Origin: an uncultured Corynebacterium sp.
Lineage (GTDB): Bacteria > Actinomycetota > Actinomycetes > Mycobacteriales > Mycobacteriaceae
Direction of reading: 5' to 3'
DNA: 14,190 nucleotides
Assembly (NCBI RefSeq): GCF_946222985.1
Contig: NZ_CAMIFY010000066.1
Coordinates: forward strand, 1 to 14,190
The position numbers were made by a program, and so were the translations under genes. A model generated the notes under the pieces. It was not told the origin of the DNA. It saw only the letters and a program-made list of their open reading frames with translations, and did not search any database. Shown one piece after another: positions 6,433-13,425 of this stretch. Position 1 is the first letter of the stretch. The number at the start of each line of letters is the position of its first letter.

Positions 6433-8193
6433 ATGCCCGCATTCCCCTTCACCCGCCGCCGAAAGACCGCCGACAACGCCACCGACGCCACCGGCGCCCC
6501 CGCCGTCGAGCACAAGGACATCGTCATCGTCGGCGCCGGCTCCGCCGGATCCGTCCTCGCCAACCGACTGTCCGAAGACTTCACCACCTCCGTGCTCGTC
6601 CTCGAAGCCGGCCGCATGGACTCGCTGTGGGACCTCTACATCCACATGCCGTCCGCCTTCTCCTTCCCCATCGGCAACCGCTTCTACGACTGGGCCTACG
6701 AATCCGAGCCCGAACCGGAGATGAACGGCCGCCGCGTCTACCACGCCCGCGGCAAGGTCGTCGGCGGCTCGTCGTCCATCAACGGCCAGATCTACCAGCG
6801 CGGCAACCCCATGGACTACGAAAAGTGGGGCGCCCGCAAGGGCCTGGAAAAGTGGGGCTGGAGCAACGTGCTGCCCTACTTCAACCGCATGGAAAACGCC
6901 CTCGGCTCCGACCCCGACGACCCGCGCCGCGGCCACGACGGCCCGCTGCGCATGAAGCGCGGCCCCGCGAACTCCCCGCTGTTCAAGGCCTTCTTCAAGT
7001 CCATCGAGCAGGCCGGCTACCACTACACCCCCGACGTCAACGGCTACCGCCAGGAGGGCTTCGGCCCCTTCGACGCCAACATCGACGGCGGCAAGCGCCT
7101 GTCGGCGTCCCGCGCCTACCTGCACCCCGTGCTCGATCGCCCGAACCTCGAACTGCGCACCCGGGCATACACCACCCGCATCCTCTTCGAGGGCACCAAG
7201 GCCGTCGGCGTCGAGTACCGCAAGGGCGGCCGCGTCCACCAGGTCCGCGCGGACAAGGTCATCCTCTGCGGCGGCGCGTTCAACTCGCCGCAGCTGCTCC
7301 AGCTGTCCGGCGTCGGCGACAAGGACCTGCTCAACAAGGTCGGCGTCAACGTCGTCAAGCATCTGCCGGGCGTCGGCGAAAACCTCCAGGACCACCTCGA
7401 GGTCTACGTCCAGTACAACTGCACCCAGCCCGTCAGTTCACAGCCGTACCTGGAGAAGTGGCGCTGGCCGTTCATCGGCCTGCGCTGGATCCTGACGAAG
7501 AAGGGCCCCGTGGCCACCTCGCACTTCGAAGGCGGCGGCTTCGCCCGCTCCAACGACGACGAGGCCTACCCCAACCTCATGTTCCACTTCCTCCCGCTGG
7601 CCATGCGTTACGACGGAACCAAGCCCGACGGCGACCACGGCTTCCAGTTCCACGTCGGCCCGATGTACTCCGACGCGCGCGGACACGTGCGCATCACGTC
7701 GTCGGACCCGTCGAAGAAGCCGGAGATCCTGTTCAACTACCTCACCACCGAACAGGACCGACGCGAGTGGGTCGAGGCGATCCGCACCTCCCGCAAGCTC
7801 CTCGACACCCCCGCCATGCGCGAGTACTGGGACGTCGAGACGTCGCCGGGTGCCGACGTCGACACCGACGAGGAGATCCTCGACTGGGTTCGCCGCGACG
7901 CCGAAACCGCACTGCACCCCTCGTGCACCTGCGTCATGGGCCCCGAATCCGATGAGATGGCCGTCGTCGACCCCGACACCATGGGAGTTCACGGCACCGA
8001 AGGCCTCTACGTCGTCGACGCGTCCGTGATGCCGGGCATCACCAACGGCAACATCTACGCCCCGACGATGATGATCGCCGAGAAGGCCGCCGACCTCATC
8101 GCCGGCAAGACCCCGCTCGAGCCGCTCGACCTGCCGTACTACCGCGCGGGCCACGACGACCCGCTGGATCCGCCGGAGGCCGCGGCCAAGTAG
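6433..8193 (+). CDS. betA: Choline dehydrogenase (GMC oxidoreductase, FAD-dependent)
   Basis: Oxidises choline to betaine aldehyde using FAD and the respiratory chain, probably at the inner face of the membrane. The 586-residue protein has the FAD-binding G34-A-G36-S-A-G39 motif and a Glu ending the following strand (VLVLEAG). It also has the GMC signature ARGKVVGGSSSINGQIYQRG (105-124), a second GMC signature GGAFNSPQLLQLSGVG (280-295), and the active-site pair His495 in HPSCTC and Asn540 in NGNIYAP. The ATG at 6433 has GGAAGGAC ending 2 bases upstream; an in-frame ATG at 6349 lacks such a site and would place the first 28 residues in the control region. Residues 1-27 before the fold are polar (TADNATDATGAPA). 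The gene diverges from betT-betB, completing transport plus both oxidation steps. Confidence 0.92.
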   Translation: MPAFPFTRRRKTADNATDATGAPAVEHKDIVIVGAGSAGSVLANRLSEDFTTSVLVLEAGRMDSLWDLYIHMPSAFSFPIGNRFYDWAYESEPEPEMNGRRVYHARGKVVGGSSSINGQIYQRGNPMDYEKWGARKGLEKWGWSNVLPYFNRMENALGSDPDDPRRGHDGPLRMKRGPANSPLFKAFFKSIEQAGYHYTPDVNGYRQEGFGPFDANIDGGKRLSASRAYLHPVLDRPNLELRTRAYTTRILFEGTKAVGVEYRKGGRVHQVRADKVILCGGAFNSPQLLQLSGVGDKDLLNKVGVNVVKHLPGVGENLQDHLEVYVQYNCTQPVSSQPYLEKWRWPFIGLRWILTKKGPVATSHFEGGGFARSNDDEAYPNLMFHFLPLAMRYDGTKPDGDHGFQFHVGPMYSDARGHVRITSSDPSKKPEILFNYLTTEQDRREWVEAIRTSRKLLDTPAMREYWDVETSPGADVDTDEEILDWVRRDAETALHPSCTCVMGPESDEMAVVDPDTMGVHGTEGLYVVDASVMPGITNGNIYAPTMMIAEKAADLIAGKTPLEPLDLPYYRAGHDDPLDPPEAAAK

Positions 8194-8226
8194 GCCGCAC
8201 AAGAGAGGTCGAAGAGATCGACGCTT

Positions 8227-8260
8227 GCCCAGCGCCCCGCCACGAAGGCGGGCGCCGGGC
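8227..8260. terminator. GC-rich hairpin between convergent betA and pcaC-like genes
   Basis: The arms 8227-8241 and 8247-8260 pair over 13 bp with one bulged C (8235) and one A-C mismatch, around an ACGAA loop. It lies 33 bases after the betA stop and 22 bases after the minus-strand pcaC-like stop. Neither side has a strong T run, so it is a plausible shared terminator rather than a classical one. Confidence 0.55.
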
Positions 8261-8282
8261 AGGCGTTACCGAGGCGGTCGGG

Positions 8283-8696
8283 CTACTCGGATTCGCGGGG
8301 CCCGAGCTCCTCGACCAGGACCTCCTGGACGACCTTCATCGCCGACAACGCGGCCGGCGCACCGCAGTAGCCCGCGGAGTGAATGACCGCCTCGGTGATC
8401 TCCTCGCGGGTGAGCCCGTTGCGGAGGCCGCCGCGGACGTGACCTCGAAGCTCTCCCGTCGCGCGAAGTGCCACGAGCATGCCGATGTTCAGCAGGCTTC
8501 GGTCGCGCTTTTCCAGCCCGGGCCGGGTCCACACGGACCCCCACACGGTTTCGGTGATGTGGCGCTGCAGGTCTTCACCATCGGTGCCCGCGTTCCGCTC
8601 GAGGGCGGCGTCGACGAAATCATCGCCCATGACGTCGCGTCGTACCCGGATGCCGGCATCGAAACGGCCGTCGTCGTTGACCGGTCCTTCAGTCAT
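8283..8696 (-). CDS. pcaC: 4-carboxymuconolactone decarboxylase (PcaC-like)
   Basis: Predicted to decarboxylate 4-carboxymuconolactone to the beta-ketoadipate enol-lactone in protocatechuate breakdown. The 137-residue protein matches the PcaC layout from end to end: RFDAGIRVRRDVMG at the N terminus, VWTRPGL (55-61), a helix with H86 (GELRGHVRGG), NGLTREEI, and H106-S-A-G-Y110-C111-G-A-P. It lacks the CxxC of the related AhpD peroxidase-type proteins. The ATG at 8696 is chosen because AAGGA lies 10 bases upstream and because a good -10 box (8749-8754) overlaps the earlier in-frame ATGs, which would have no leader. No other pca gene is in view, so the enzyme is an orphan here and may act on a related lactone or have another role within the family. 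Confidence 0.75.
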   Translation of the reverse strand: MTEGPVNDDGRFDAGIRVRRDVMGDDFVDAALERNAGTDGEDLQRHITETVWGSVWTRPGLEKRDRSLLNIGMLVALRATGELRGHVRGGLRNGLTREEITEAVIHSAGYCGAPAALSAMKVVQEVLVEELGPRESE

Positions 8697-8748
8697 TCGT
8701 TTTCCGTCCTTCGCGTCGTCGTGGCCCCAGCGGACACGTTGTGTGCCC

Positions 8749-8777
8749 ATTATCATCACATTTCCGCGCGATTCGAA
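8749..8777 (-). promoter_or_regulatory. Candidate promoter of the pcaC-like gene
   Basis: On the minus strand, a -35-like TTCGAA (8772-8777) and a -10 GATAAT (8749-8754, five of six consensus bases) are separated by 17 bases. This predicts a transcript start near 8742 and a leader of about 45 bases before the ATG at 8696. Confidence 0.5.
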
Positions 8778-8817
8778 CGCTGGACACTCGCCTCGCCCCC
8801 TCGCGCCCTCTCACCGC

Positions 8818-8905
8818 TGAGCCGTTGAGCCGTTCAGCCGTTCAGCCGTTCAGCCGTTGAGGCATTGAGGCGCTGAGCCGTTCAGCCGTTCAGCCGTTGG
8901 ACCGT
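8818..8905. repeat. 8-bp tandem repeat array, 11 units
   Basis: Eleven consecutive 8-base units with consensus TCAGCCGT. Five are exact TCAGCCGT, three are TGAGCCGT, and three are diverged (TGAGGCAT, TGAGGCGC, TGGACCGT). The array lies in the gap between the end of the HNH gene (stop at 8948) and the pcaC-like gene, starting 41 bases upstream of the pcaC -35 box. The unit is not a multiple of three and no gene crosses it. A 7-bp inverted repeat, CCGTTGG (8894-8900) with CCAACGG (8918-8924), sits at its right end and could be a weak hairpin for the HNH transcript. Confidence 0.92.
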
Positions 8906-8947
8906 CGCACGATCCTGCCAACGGAATCCACGTCGGGGCCGGCCTTC

Positions 8948-10726
8948 TCACCACCGGCCTTCCCTGCCCTCTTCTTTTTCGCGCCGTTCCTGTTGAAACG
9001 TCGCCCACCAGCTTTCGGTCCATCCCGGCGATCTCCGGGCCGCGGGGGAATCGTTGAATACCGGAGCCTTTCCGGGGAACGCGTGCCCCACGCGCCCGGT
9101 GTCCCGAGGACTGGTCGCGTGGCCGCAACCTGGATCGCTCTTCGAATCGTCGTTCTCGCGGTGATGTTCGGGACAGCGAAACGTCAGGTTGTCGATGTCG
9201 GTGCGCCCTCCATGGGCCCAATCATCGATGTGGTGGGTCTGGCATTCATCCGCGGGTTCTTCGCATCCCGGGTAAGTGCACACCGTCTCCGACGCCAGCA
9301 GCGCCATGCGTTGAAAAAGACTCGCGATTCGATTCGACCGGCCCAATTGCAGCGGCCGCCCCGTGACGTCGTCGAGTTCCGCCAGCCATGCGTACTTGTC
9401 CGCCCCCAAGGACAGCAGTTCCCGAAGAGTCAGCGCAATGCCGGTGTTCGTGGGGAATCTCTTGCCGTCCCCGCGTTTCTCGCGCAATTCCTCGTCGAGC
9501 TCGCCGGCTCGGACGGCGACGACCACCGACGCCAATCCCGGCAGCCGCTTCCTCAGCGGCTGCGCGCGCCCCGTGAAGAGATCGGCGACGTAGGGGCACT
9601 TCTCCGCGTCCCACCAGGGTGAATCGGTGCGCACCCATCGAAGCAATCCCTGCTCCGGATCGCCGGGTCCCCGCATCTTCGGGTTGAGTGGCGCGTCATC
9701 CGACCGGGCGACTCGCTCGGGATCCGCGACGCCGCTCCCATCCGCGTCACCGGTTTCGCCGTGTCCCGGTTCCGACTCCTCCCACTCGGGCCCGGCGAGG
9801 ATGTTGGCCATGATGTGGTGCAACGCGTGCACGCGCCGTTGCCCGACGGACCGGGGATCCGCGACCCCGTCGGGTAACTCGAGGAACATCCCCGGCTGCG
9901 CGTTGAGGTGCATCGCCGCATTGACCAGAGCAGCGGTCGGTGCCGGCAGCAGGGCCGTCATGCGGCACATGCCGTTGATGTCGGGTGCATGCACCGTGAG
10001 GTACGCCTGCGAGACACCGGACTTCTCCTTCGATTTCCGCTTGCCCAGGTGCTTTTCGGCGGCCGTCGCCATCATCGAGGTGAATCCCGCGGCCTTCGTC
10101 GAGTCGACGCGGTCCGCGATGTCGTCGACGACCTCTTCCAGGAGCCCGGGCTTCTGGCCCGCGAACCCTCCCACGAACCGGCTCAGCTGCCGCGAGCGCT
10201 CCACCGGAAAGTTCCCCGCCTTCGCCGAACGCTCCAACCGCCCGGCGACCTCGCGTCGTTTCGCCAGCAGTTGCGAACGCTGCTCGATCTCTTCAGCATC
10301 GGCATCCTCCGGCGGATCCGGATCGGGTTGGGGCCGCAGAGTGTCCCGATACTGCAGCAATTGCCCGGCATGCGGGTTGGTCAAATCCAGCATGCGGCGA
10401 AGGTACGAGCGAGCCGTGGCTCGCCCACCGAGCCGCCGGTGGGCCTCGAACTCCAGCGCCGTGTCGGCGAAGTCCACGAGCACCGCATCCGCCTTGCGCA
10501 TCACCAGCGCGAACTCGACGATCGCCTCCTCCAGCAGTTCATATTCGGGGTCGTTCGCTCCGTCGATGCCCGCCTGATGGTCCAACTCCAAGAGCTTTTC
10601 GACGCCCTCTCGCACCTCCCGAACCAGCTCTTTCGCCAGAGCACCGGCGGGCTCCTCGGGCTGCACCGCGGGCCAGGACAATCCCCCGGACCCGGCCCCA
10701 CCCGGCCCATCTCTGAAATCCGACAT
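8948..10726 (-). CDS. DUF222 / 13E12-family protein with C-terminal HNH nuclease domain
   Basis: A 592-residue protein with the typical 13E12 layout: a helical, charged DUF222 region from about residue 30 to 300, an acidic variable linker (about 312-370), a second conserved stretch, and an HNH motif near the end. The HNH part reads C483-x4-C488, C495, H498-H499-I, W503, GG (506-507), TD, N513, C518, H521-H522. This carries the metal and catalytic histidines plus zinc-knuckle cysteines, so it looks intact. The ATG at 10726 is preceded by GAGGGGGAA, a strong ribosome site. An open frame extends upstream to 11044 but crosses the control sites and has atypical composition. The family is common, often multicopy, in mycobacteria and corynebacteria; the biochemical role is not settled. 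Two LexA-box-like sites lie upstream. Confidence 0.88.
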   Translation of the reverse strand: MSDFRDGPGGAGSGGLSWPAVQPEEPAGALAKELVREVREGVEKLLELDHQAGIDGANDPEYELLEEAIVEFALVMRKADAVLVDFADTALEFEAHRRLGGRATARSYLRRMLDLTNPHAGQLLQYRDTLRPQPDPDPPEDADAEEIEQRSQLLAKRREVAGRLERSAKAGNFPVERSRQLSRFVGGFAGQKPGLLEEVVDDIADRVDSTKAAGFTSMMATAAEKHLGKRKSKEKSGVSQAYLTVHAPDINGMCRMTALLPAPTAALVNAAMHLNAQPGMFLELPDGVADPRSVGQRRVHALHHIMANILAGPEWEESEPGHGETGDADGSGVADPERVARSDDAPLNPKMRGPGDPEQGLLRWVRTDSPWWDAEKCPYVADLFTGRAQPLRKRLPGLASVVVAVRAGELDEELREKRGDGKRFPTNTGIALTLRELLSLGADKYAWLAELDDVTGRPLQLGRSNRIASLFQRMALLASETVCTYPGCEEPADECQTHHIDDWAHGGRTDIDNLTFRCPEHHRENDDSKSDPGCGHATSPRDTGRVGHAFPGKAPVFNDSPAARRSPGWTESWWATFQQERREKEEGREGRW

Positions 10727-10753
10727 CGTTCCCCCTCGCGGCCACACTCCGGT

Positions 10754-10769
10754 TGGCTCACTTGTTCGA
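10754..10769. promoter_or_regulatory. LexA (SOS) box-like site, proximal to the HNH gene
   Basis: The sequence TGGCTCACTTGTTCGA matches 11 of the 14 fixed positions of the actinobacterial SOS box TCGAACA-NN-TGTTCGA; the right half-site is perfect. It lies 28-43 bases upstream of the HNH start codon. Confidence 0.5.
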
Positions 10770-10776
10770 TATGGCC

Positions 10777-10805
10777 AAGGTAAAACCATCCCGTAGTAAC
10801 CGCTA
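10777..10805 (-). promoter_or_regulatory. Weak candidate promoter of the HNH gene, and contents of the 10727-11115 gap
   Basis: Between the two SOS-like sites, the minus strand offers TACCTT (10777-10782) as a -10 with a poor -35 (TAGCGG, 10800-10805) at spacing 17. The predicted start would fall next to the proximal site. The rest of the 389-base gap to hmp holds the distal SOS-like site, about 170 bases of C-rich sequence without a recognisable gene, and the hmp terminator. Confidence 0.3.
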
Positions 10806-10806
10806 C

Positions 10807-10822
10807 TCGAACATGTGATCCA
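10807..10822. promoter_or_regulatory. LexA (SOS) box-like site, distal to the HNH gene
   Basis: The sequence TCGAACATGTGATCCA matches 12 of the 14 fixed positions of TCGAACA-NN-TGTTCGA; the left half-site is perfect. Its centre is 53 bases from that of the proximal site, close to five helical turns. Confidence 0.55.
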
Positions 10823-10996
10823 TATCCCCCAAACCCTCAACCCGCGCTCGGTTGTACTTCGCAGACGCCGGTTCCCCCACGGAATTTCACCGGCCGATTC
10901 TGCGCCCCACCCTCGCCACCGCCACCCCCGCAAGGACCGCCGCACCAACGGCCATCTCCACCCCATGCCGGCATCCGCACCAGCCCCCACCGAACG

Positions 10997-11041
10997 CGAA
11001 AATCCGCACCCCGGGAAATCATGCTTCCCCGGGGCGCGGAT
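10997..11041 (-). terminator. Rho-independent terminator of hmp
   Basis: The arms 11002-11015 and 11028-11041 form a 13-bp stem with one A-C mismatch. On the minus strand it is followed by TTTCGCG, so the end of the stem plus tail gives a run of four T. It begins about 75 bases after the hmp stop codon. Confidence 0.8.
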
Positions 11042-11115
11042 CAATCTCGAGCTCGACCCACGAGCCCGTCAGCGACCAACGGCGCCGAACCAGACGCGGC
11101 CGCCCGCCAGAACGC

Positions 11116-12327
11116 TCACGCGTCGAGCAACCAGGCGTTGGGGCTGAACAGCTCGAAGTGGACGCGGCCGCGGTCGATCCCGCGCTCGGCGAGCTGGTCG
11201 CGGACGCGCTGCAGGAATCCGTTGCCACCGCAGAGGTAGTACTCGGCGCCGTCGGGCAGGTCGACGCCGCCCGCCGTCGACAGGTCCATGAACTCCGGTT
11301 CGTACCAGACCTTTTCGGAGCCGTTGGTCAGGACGTCGACGGCGTCGGTGCGGTCCACGGCGAGGACGTCGGCCTCGGGCGACCGGTCGGCGTGCACCGA
11401 CAGAACGCGGCGCCCCGAGCCGTTGGCCGCGAGATAGGAGAGCATGCCGACCATCGGCGTCGCCCCGATGCCGGCCGAAACCAGCACGACCGGTCCCTCG
11501 GAATCGGTGTCGAGGACCAGGTCACCCGCGGGCAGCGAGATCTCGAGGTCGTCGCCGACGCGCACGTCGCTGCACAGCTGGTTGGAGACCTCGCCGGCGG
11601 GCAGACCGGCGCCGTCGTCGGCCCCGACGCGGCGCACGGCGAATTTCAGCACGCCGTCGCCCGGGACCCCCACCAGGGAGTACTGGCGCAGCTGGCGCGC
11701 ACCGTCGGCCATCGTCTGACGAACGGAGATGTACTGGCCCGGGGTGAACCCCGGCAGCTCCCCGTCCTTGCCGCGCACTCCGAACACAACGACGTCGCCG
11801 CGCTCGTCGCGCGAGACGACCTCGGTGGCGCGGAAAACGTCGCCGGGCGCGACGCCCGTTTCGTCGTAAAGCTCCTTCTCGAATTCGACGAGCACGCGCT
11901 GCATCTCGAGGTAAACCGCATCCCATGCGTCGCGGACGGTGCCCTGGAAGACCCCGGGGGTGAGGACTTCCTCGATGGCGTCGAAGAGGTGCTCGTGCAC
12001 GATCGGGTACTGCTCTTCGACGATGCCGACCGACAGGTGCTTGTGGCCGATGCGCGAGAGCAGTTCGGCCGGCGCAGGGGCGTCGGGGTCGACGAGGGTG
12101 GCGGCGAACGTCGCGACGGAGGCGGCCAGCGCCTTCTGCTGCGCGCCCTGCTTCTGGTTGCCGCGGTTGAAGGTGTCGGCGATCAGTTCGGGGTGGGCCT
12201 CGAACATGCGCCGGTAGAAGTTGGGGGTGATGTCGCCGATGTTGGCGCCGACGACGGGCAGGGTCTGGCGGATGATGTCCGCTTGCTCGTCGGTGAGGCC
12301 GGTCTTTTTGACGTCGATCGTTGCCAT
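11116..12327 (-). CDS. hmp: Flavohaemoglobin, nitric oxide dioxygenase
   Basis: A cytoplasmic enzyme that converts nitric oxide and oxygen to nitrate using NAD(P)H, FAD and haem. The 403-residue protein has an N-terminal globin domain (about 1-150) with distal Tyr38, a conserved NRGNQKQGAQQKALA segment, and the proximal His97 in the HKH motif. An FAD-binding domain follows with R214-Q-Y216-S217-L. The NAD-binding domain carries AGIGATP (285-291) and CGGNG (366-370). The length equals that of typical Hmp. The ATG at 12327 is chosen because it starts the globin fold (MATIDVKKTGLTDEQ) with AGGGAG 5 bases upstream; the in-frame ATG at 12381 would lie upstream of the likely -10 box. The nsrR gene lies 165 bases upstream on the same strand, which fits NO-induced expression. 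All key residues are present. Confidence 0.95.
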   Translation of the reverse strand: MATIDVKKTGLTDEQADIIRQTLPVVGANIGDITPNFYRRMFEAHPELIADTFNRGNQKQGAQQKALAASVATFAATLVDPDAPAPAELLSRIGHKHLSVGIVEEQYPIVHEHLFDAIEEVLTPGVFQGTVRDAWDAVYLEMQRVLVEFEKELYDETGVAPGDVFRATEVVSRDERGDVVVFGVRGKDGELPGFTPGQYISVRQTMADGARQLRQYSLVGVPGDGVLKFAVRRVGADDGAGLPAGEVSNQLCSDVRVGDDLEISLPAGDLVLDTDSEGPVVLVSAGIGATPMVGMLSYLAANGSGRRVLSVHADRSPEADVLAVDRTDAVDVLTNGSEKVWYEPEFMDLSTAGGVDLPDGAEYYLCGGNGFLQRVRDQLAERGIDRGRVHFELFSPNAWLLDA

Positions 12328-12368
12328 GTGCGCTCCCTGGTGCGGGGTTTCCGGGTGGGACGTGCCCC

Positions 12369-12402
12369 AGGTTAGCACCAATTGCGCATCTCATTTTCGC
12401 AT
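12369..12402 (-). promoter_or_regulatory. Candidate hmp promoter and NsrR-type control site
   Basis: On the minus strand TAACCT (12369-12374) is a good -10 placed 42 bases before the hmp ATG. Just upstream lies an A/T-rich island in otherwise GC-rich DNA. It carries two direct copies of ATGCG followed by A-rich sequence (12398-12402 and 12385-12389 on the minus strand), spaced 13 bases apart. Each resembles one half of the NsrR operator (AAGATGCATTT type), but they are direct rather than inverted, so the operator call is tentative. Confidence 0.4.
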
Positions 12403-12492
12403 TAATGGGCGCGGGGTGACCTCCGCATGCCGGGAACGGACTATCCCCTGGTCATCGCTTTACGACGCCCACCCCCGGACGCCTGCGGCCGT

Positions 12493-12987
12493 CTACTTCG
12501 AGACGCCGAGTTTCAGCGGAATCGGCGCCGATTCCCCGTCGCGCCCCTCGGCGTCACCGGCCTCGATGGAGCCGGGCCCGGGCACGGCCCAACCGGAGTC
12601 GCGCACGAGATCGCCGATGGTGATGGGGTCGAGGTGGGCGAAGAACGCCTCCTGCGCCCCGGCCAGCGCGCCACGCAGCGAGCACGAGGGAAGCAGCGGG
12701 CACCGGGTGCCCACGCAATCGACGACTTCCCCGGTTTCCAGCACCCGGAGGATCTCGCCGACGGAACGCGACGTCGCGTCCTCGGCCAGGTAGATGCCTC
12801 CGTAGCGGCCCTTGACTGCGTCGACGAGGCCCATGTCCACGAGCTTGGTGACGACCTTGGCGACGTGGGCGCGGGACGCGTTGAGCTCGTCGGCGACGGC
12901 GGCGGCCGTGAACTTCGCACCCGACTGCCCCGCGGCCATGCGCATGATGATGCGCAGGCTCAGATCGGAGAACACGGTCAACTGCAT
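12493..12987 (-). CDS. nsrR: Rrf2-family Fe-S transcriptional regulator, NsrR-type NO sensor
   Basis: A DNA-binding repressor whose iron-sulfur cluster is destroyed by nitric oxide, releasing NO-defence genes. The 164-residue protein starts MQLTVFSDLSLRIIMRMA, the standard Rrf2 opening. A winged-helix domain follows with recognition helix around ASRAHVAKVVTKL (37-49) and the wing GRYGGIYL (60-67). Cys91, Cys96 and Cys102 are the predicted cluster ligands, and Asp8 corresponds to the fourth ligand known in Streptomyces NsrR. The spacing is C-x4-C-x5-C rather than C-x5-C-x5-C. About 30 residues after the core (WAVPGPGS to the end) are polar and longer than usual. The ATG at 12987 is chosen by homology; AAGGG lies 11 bases upstream, a slightly long distance. 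It precedes hmp, its likely target. Confidence 0.88.
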   Translation of the reverse strand: MQLTVFSDLSLRIIMRMAAGQSGAKFTAAAVADELNASRAHVAKVVTKLVDMGLVDAVKGRYGGIYLAEDATSRSVGEILRVLETGEVVDCVGTRCPLLPSCSLRGALAGAQEAFFAHLDPITIGDLVRDSGWAVPGPGSIEAGDAEGRDGESAPIPLKLGVSK

Positions 12988-13109
12988 GCCGTCCACCACC
13001 CTTCGCCCGGAATGTCGCGCCGGCACCACCGCCCGAGAAAACTGCCCGGACATGGCGTCGACGACCGGACTTCGGCCTTCGCACCGTCGTCCACTGCACT
13101 GTCACTTCC

Positions 13110-13171
13110 AGGATAATCGAGTTTCGCGCACGCAAATAACCAGGACAATGTCGACTTGGTCACCCGACCAA
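13110..13171 (-). promoter_or_regulatory. Candidate nsrR promoter and upstream inverted repeat (gap 12988-13425)
   Basis: On the minus strand TATCCT (13110-13115) could be the nsrR -10, giving a leader of about 115 bases; no good -35 is visible. Farther upstream is a perfect inverted repeat, TTGGTC-ACCC-GACCAA (13156-13171), that could bind a dimeric regulator or form a small hairpin. The remaining parts of this 438-base gap are a GC-rich degenerate repeat and the pckG terminator. No gene is supported. Confidence 0.35.
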
Positions 13172-13212
13172 CCGGGAATGTCTTTTCCTCGATCACCTCG
13201 ACCGGGAGGGGC

Positions 13213-13300
13213 GCCGGCGACAATTCCCCGGCCAACGGGAGACTCCGGCAACTCCCCAGCCCCTCGGGAAACGCCGGCAGCTCCCCTCGCTCGGCTCGAT
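13213..13300. repeat. Degenerate 30-bp tandem repeat, about three copies
   Basis: Units begin near 13213, 13243 and 13273. Each starts with a CCGGC(A/G)-x-CTCCCC-like core, and the first two then carry CGGGA(A/G)A. Similarity between units is only moderate. The repeat lies between the pckG terminator and nsrR. Confidence 0.4.
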
Positions 13301-13312
13301 CCCACCACCCGG

Positions 13313-13365
13313 CACGCGAAACGCCCCGCGCACCGACGGCGTTGATGCCGTGGTGCGCGGGGCGT
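13313..13365 (-). terminator. Rho-independent terminator of pckG
   Basis: A 14-bp perfect lower stem (13321-13334 with 13352-13365) is extended by 5 more pairs above a single bulged G, with a GTTGAT loop. On the minus strand it is followed by TTCGCG. It lies about 60 bases after the pckG stop. Confidence 0.85.
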
Positions 13366-13425
13366 GTCGCGGACGCGGACCCGGATCGGGTCCACCGACC
13401 CGGGCTCGATGGAGAGCGCGGTGAG

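Noticed and set aside
8741..8762. GlxR/CRP-like site (TGTGA and CACA arms) at the pcaC promoter
   Set aside because: The arms are separated by about 10 bases instead of 6, so the spacing does not fit the family site.
8818..8905. Possible CRISPR array
   Set aside because: The repeat unit is only 8 bases and contiguous, with no spacers and no cas genes nearby.
10763..10813. TGTTCGA and TCGAACA read as one large inverted repeat with a 37-base spacer
   Set aside because: Taken as a single dyad the spacing is too long for a dimer site and the half-site order is reversed relative to an SOS box. They are better explained as halves of two separate LexA-like sites.
10727..11044. Upstream extension of the HNH gene by 106 codons
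   Set aside because: The extension crosses both SOS-like sites and part of the hmp terminator and is Trp/Arg-rich. The ATG at 10726 has a strong ribosome site and starts the family-type sequence.
12221..13116. + strand open frames across nsrR
   Set aside because: They are antisense to a protein with full Rrf2 and cluster-cysteine motifs and have no domain content.
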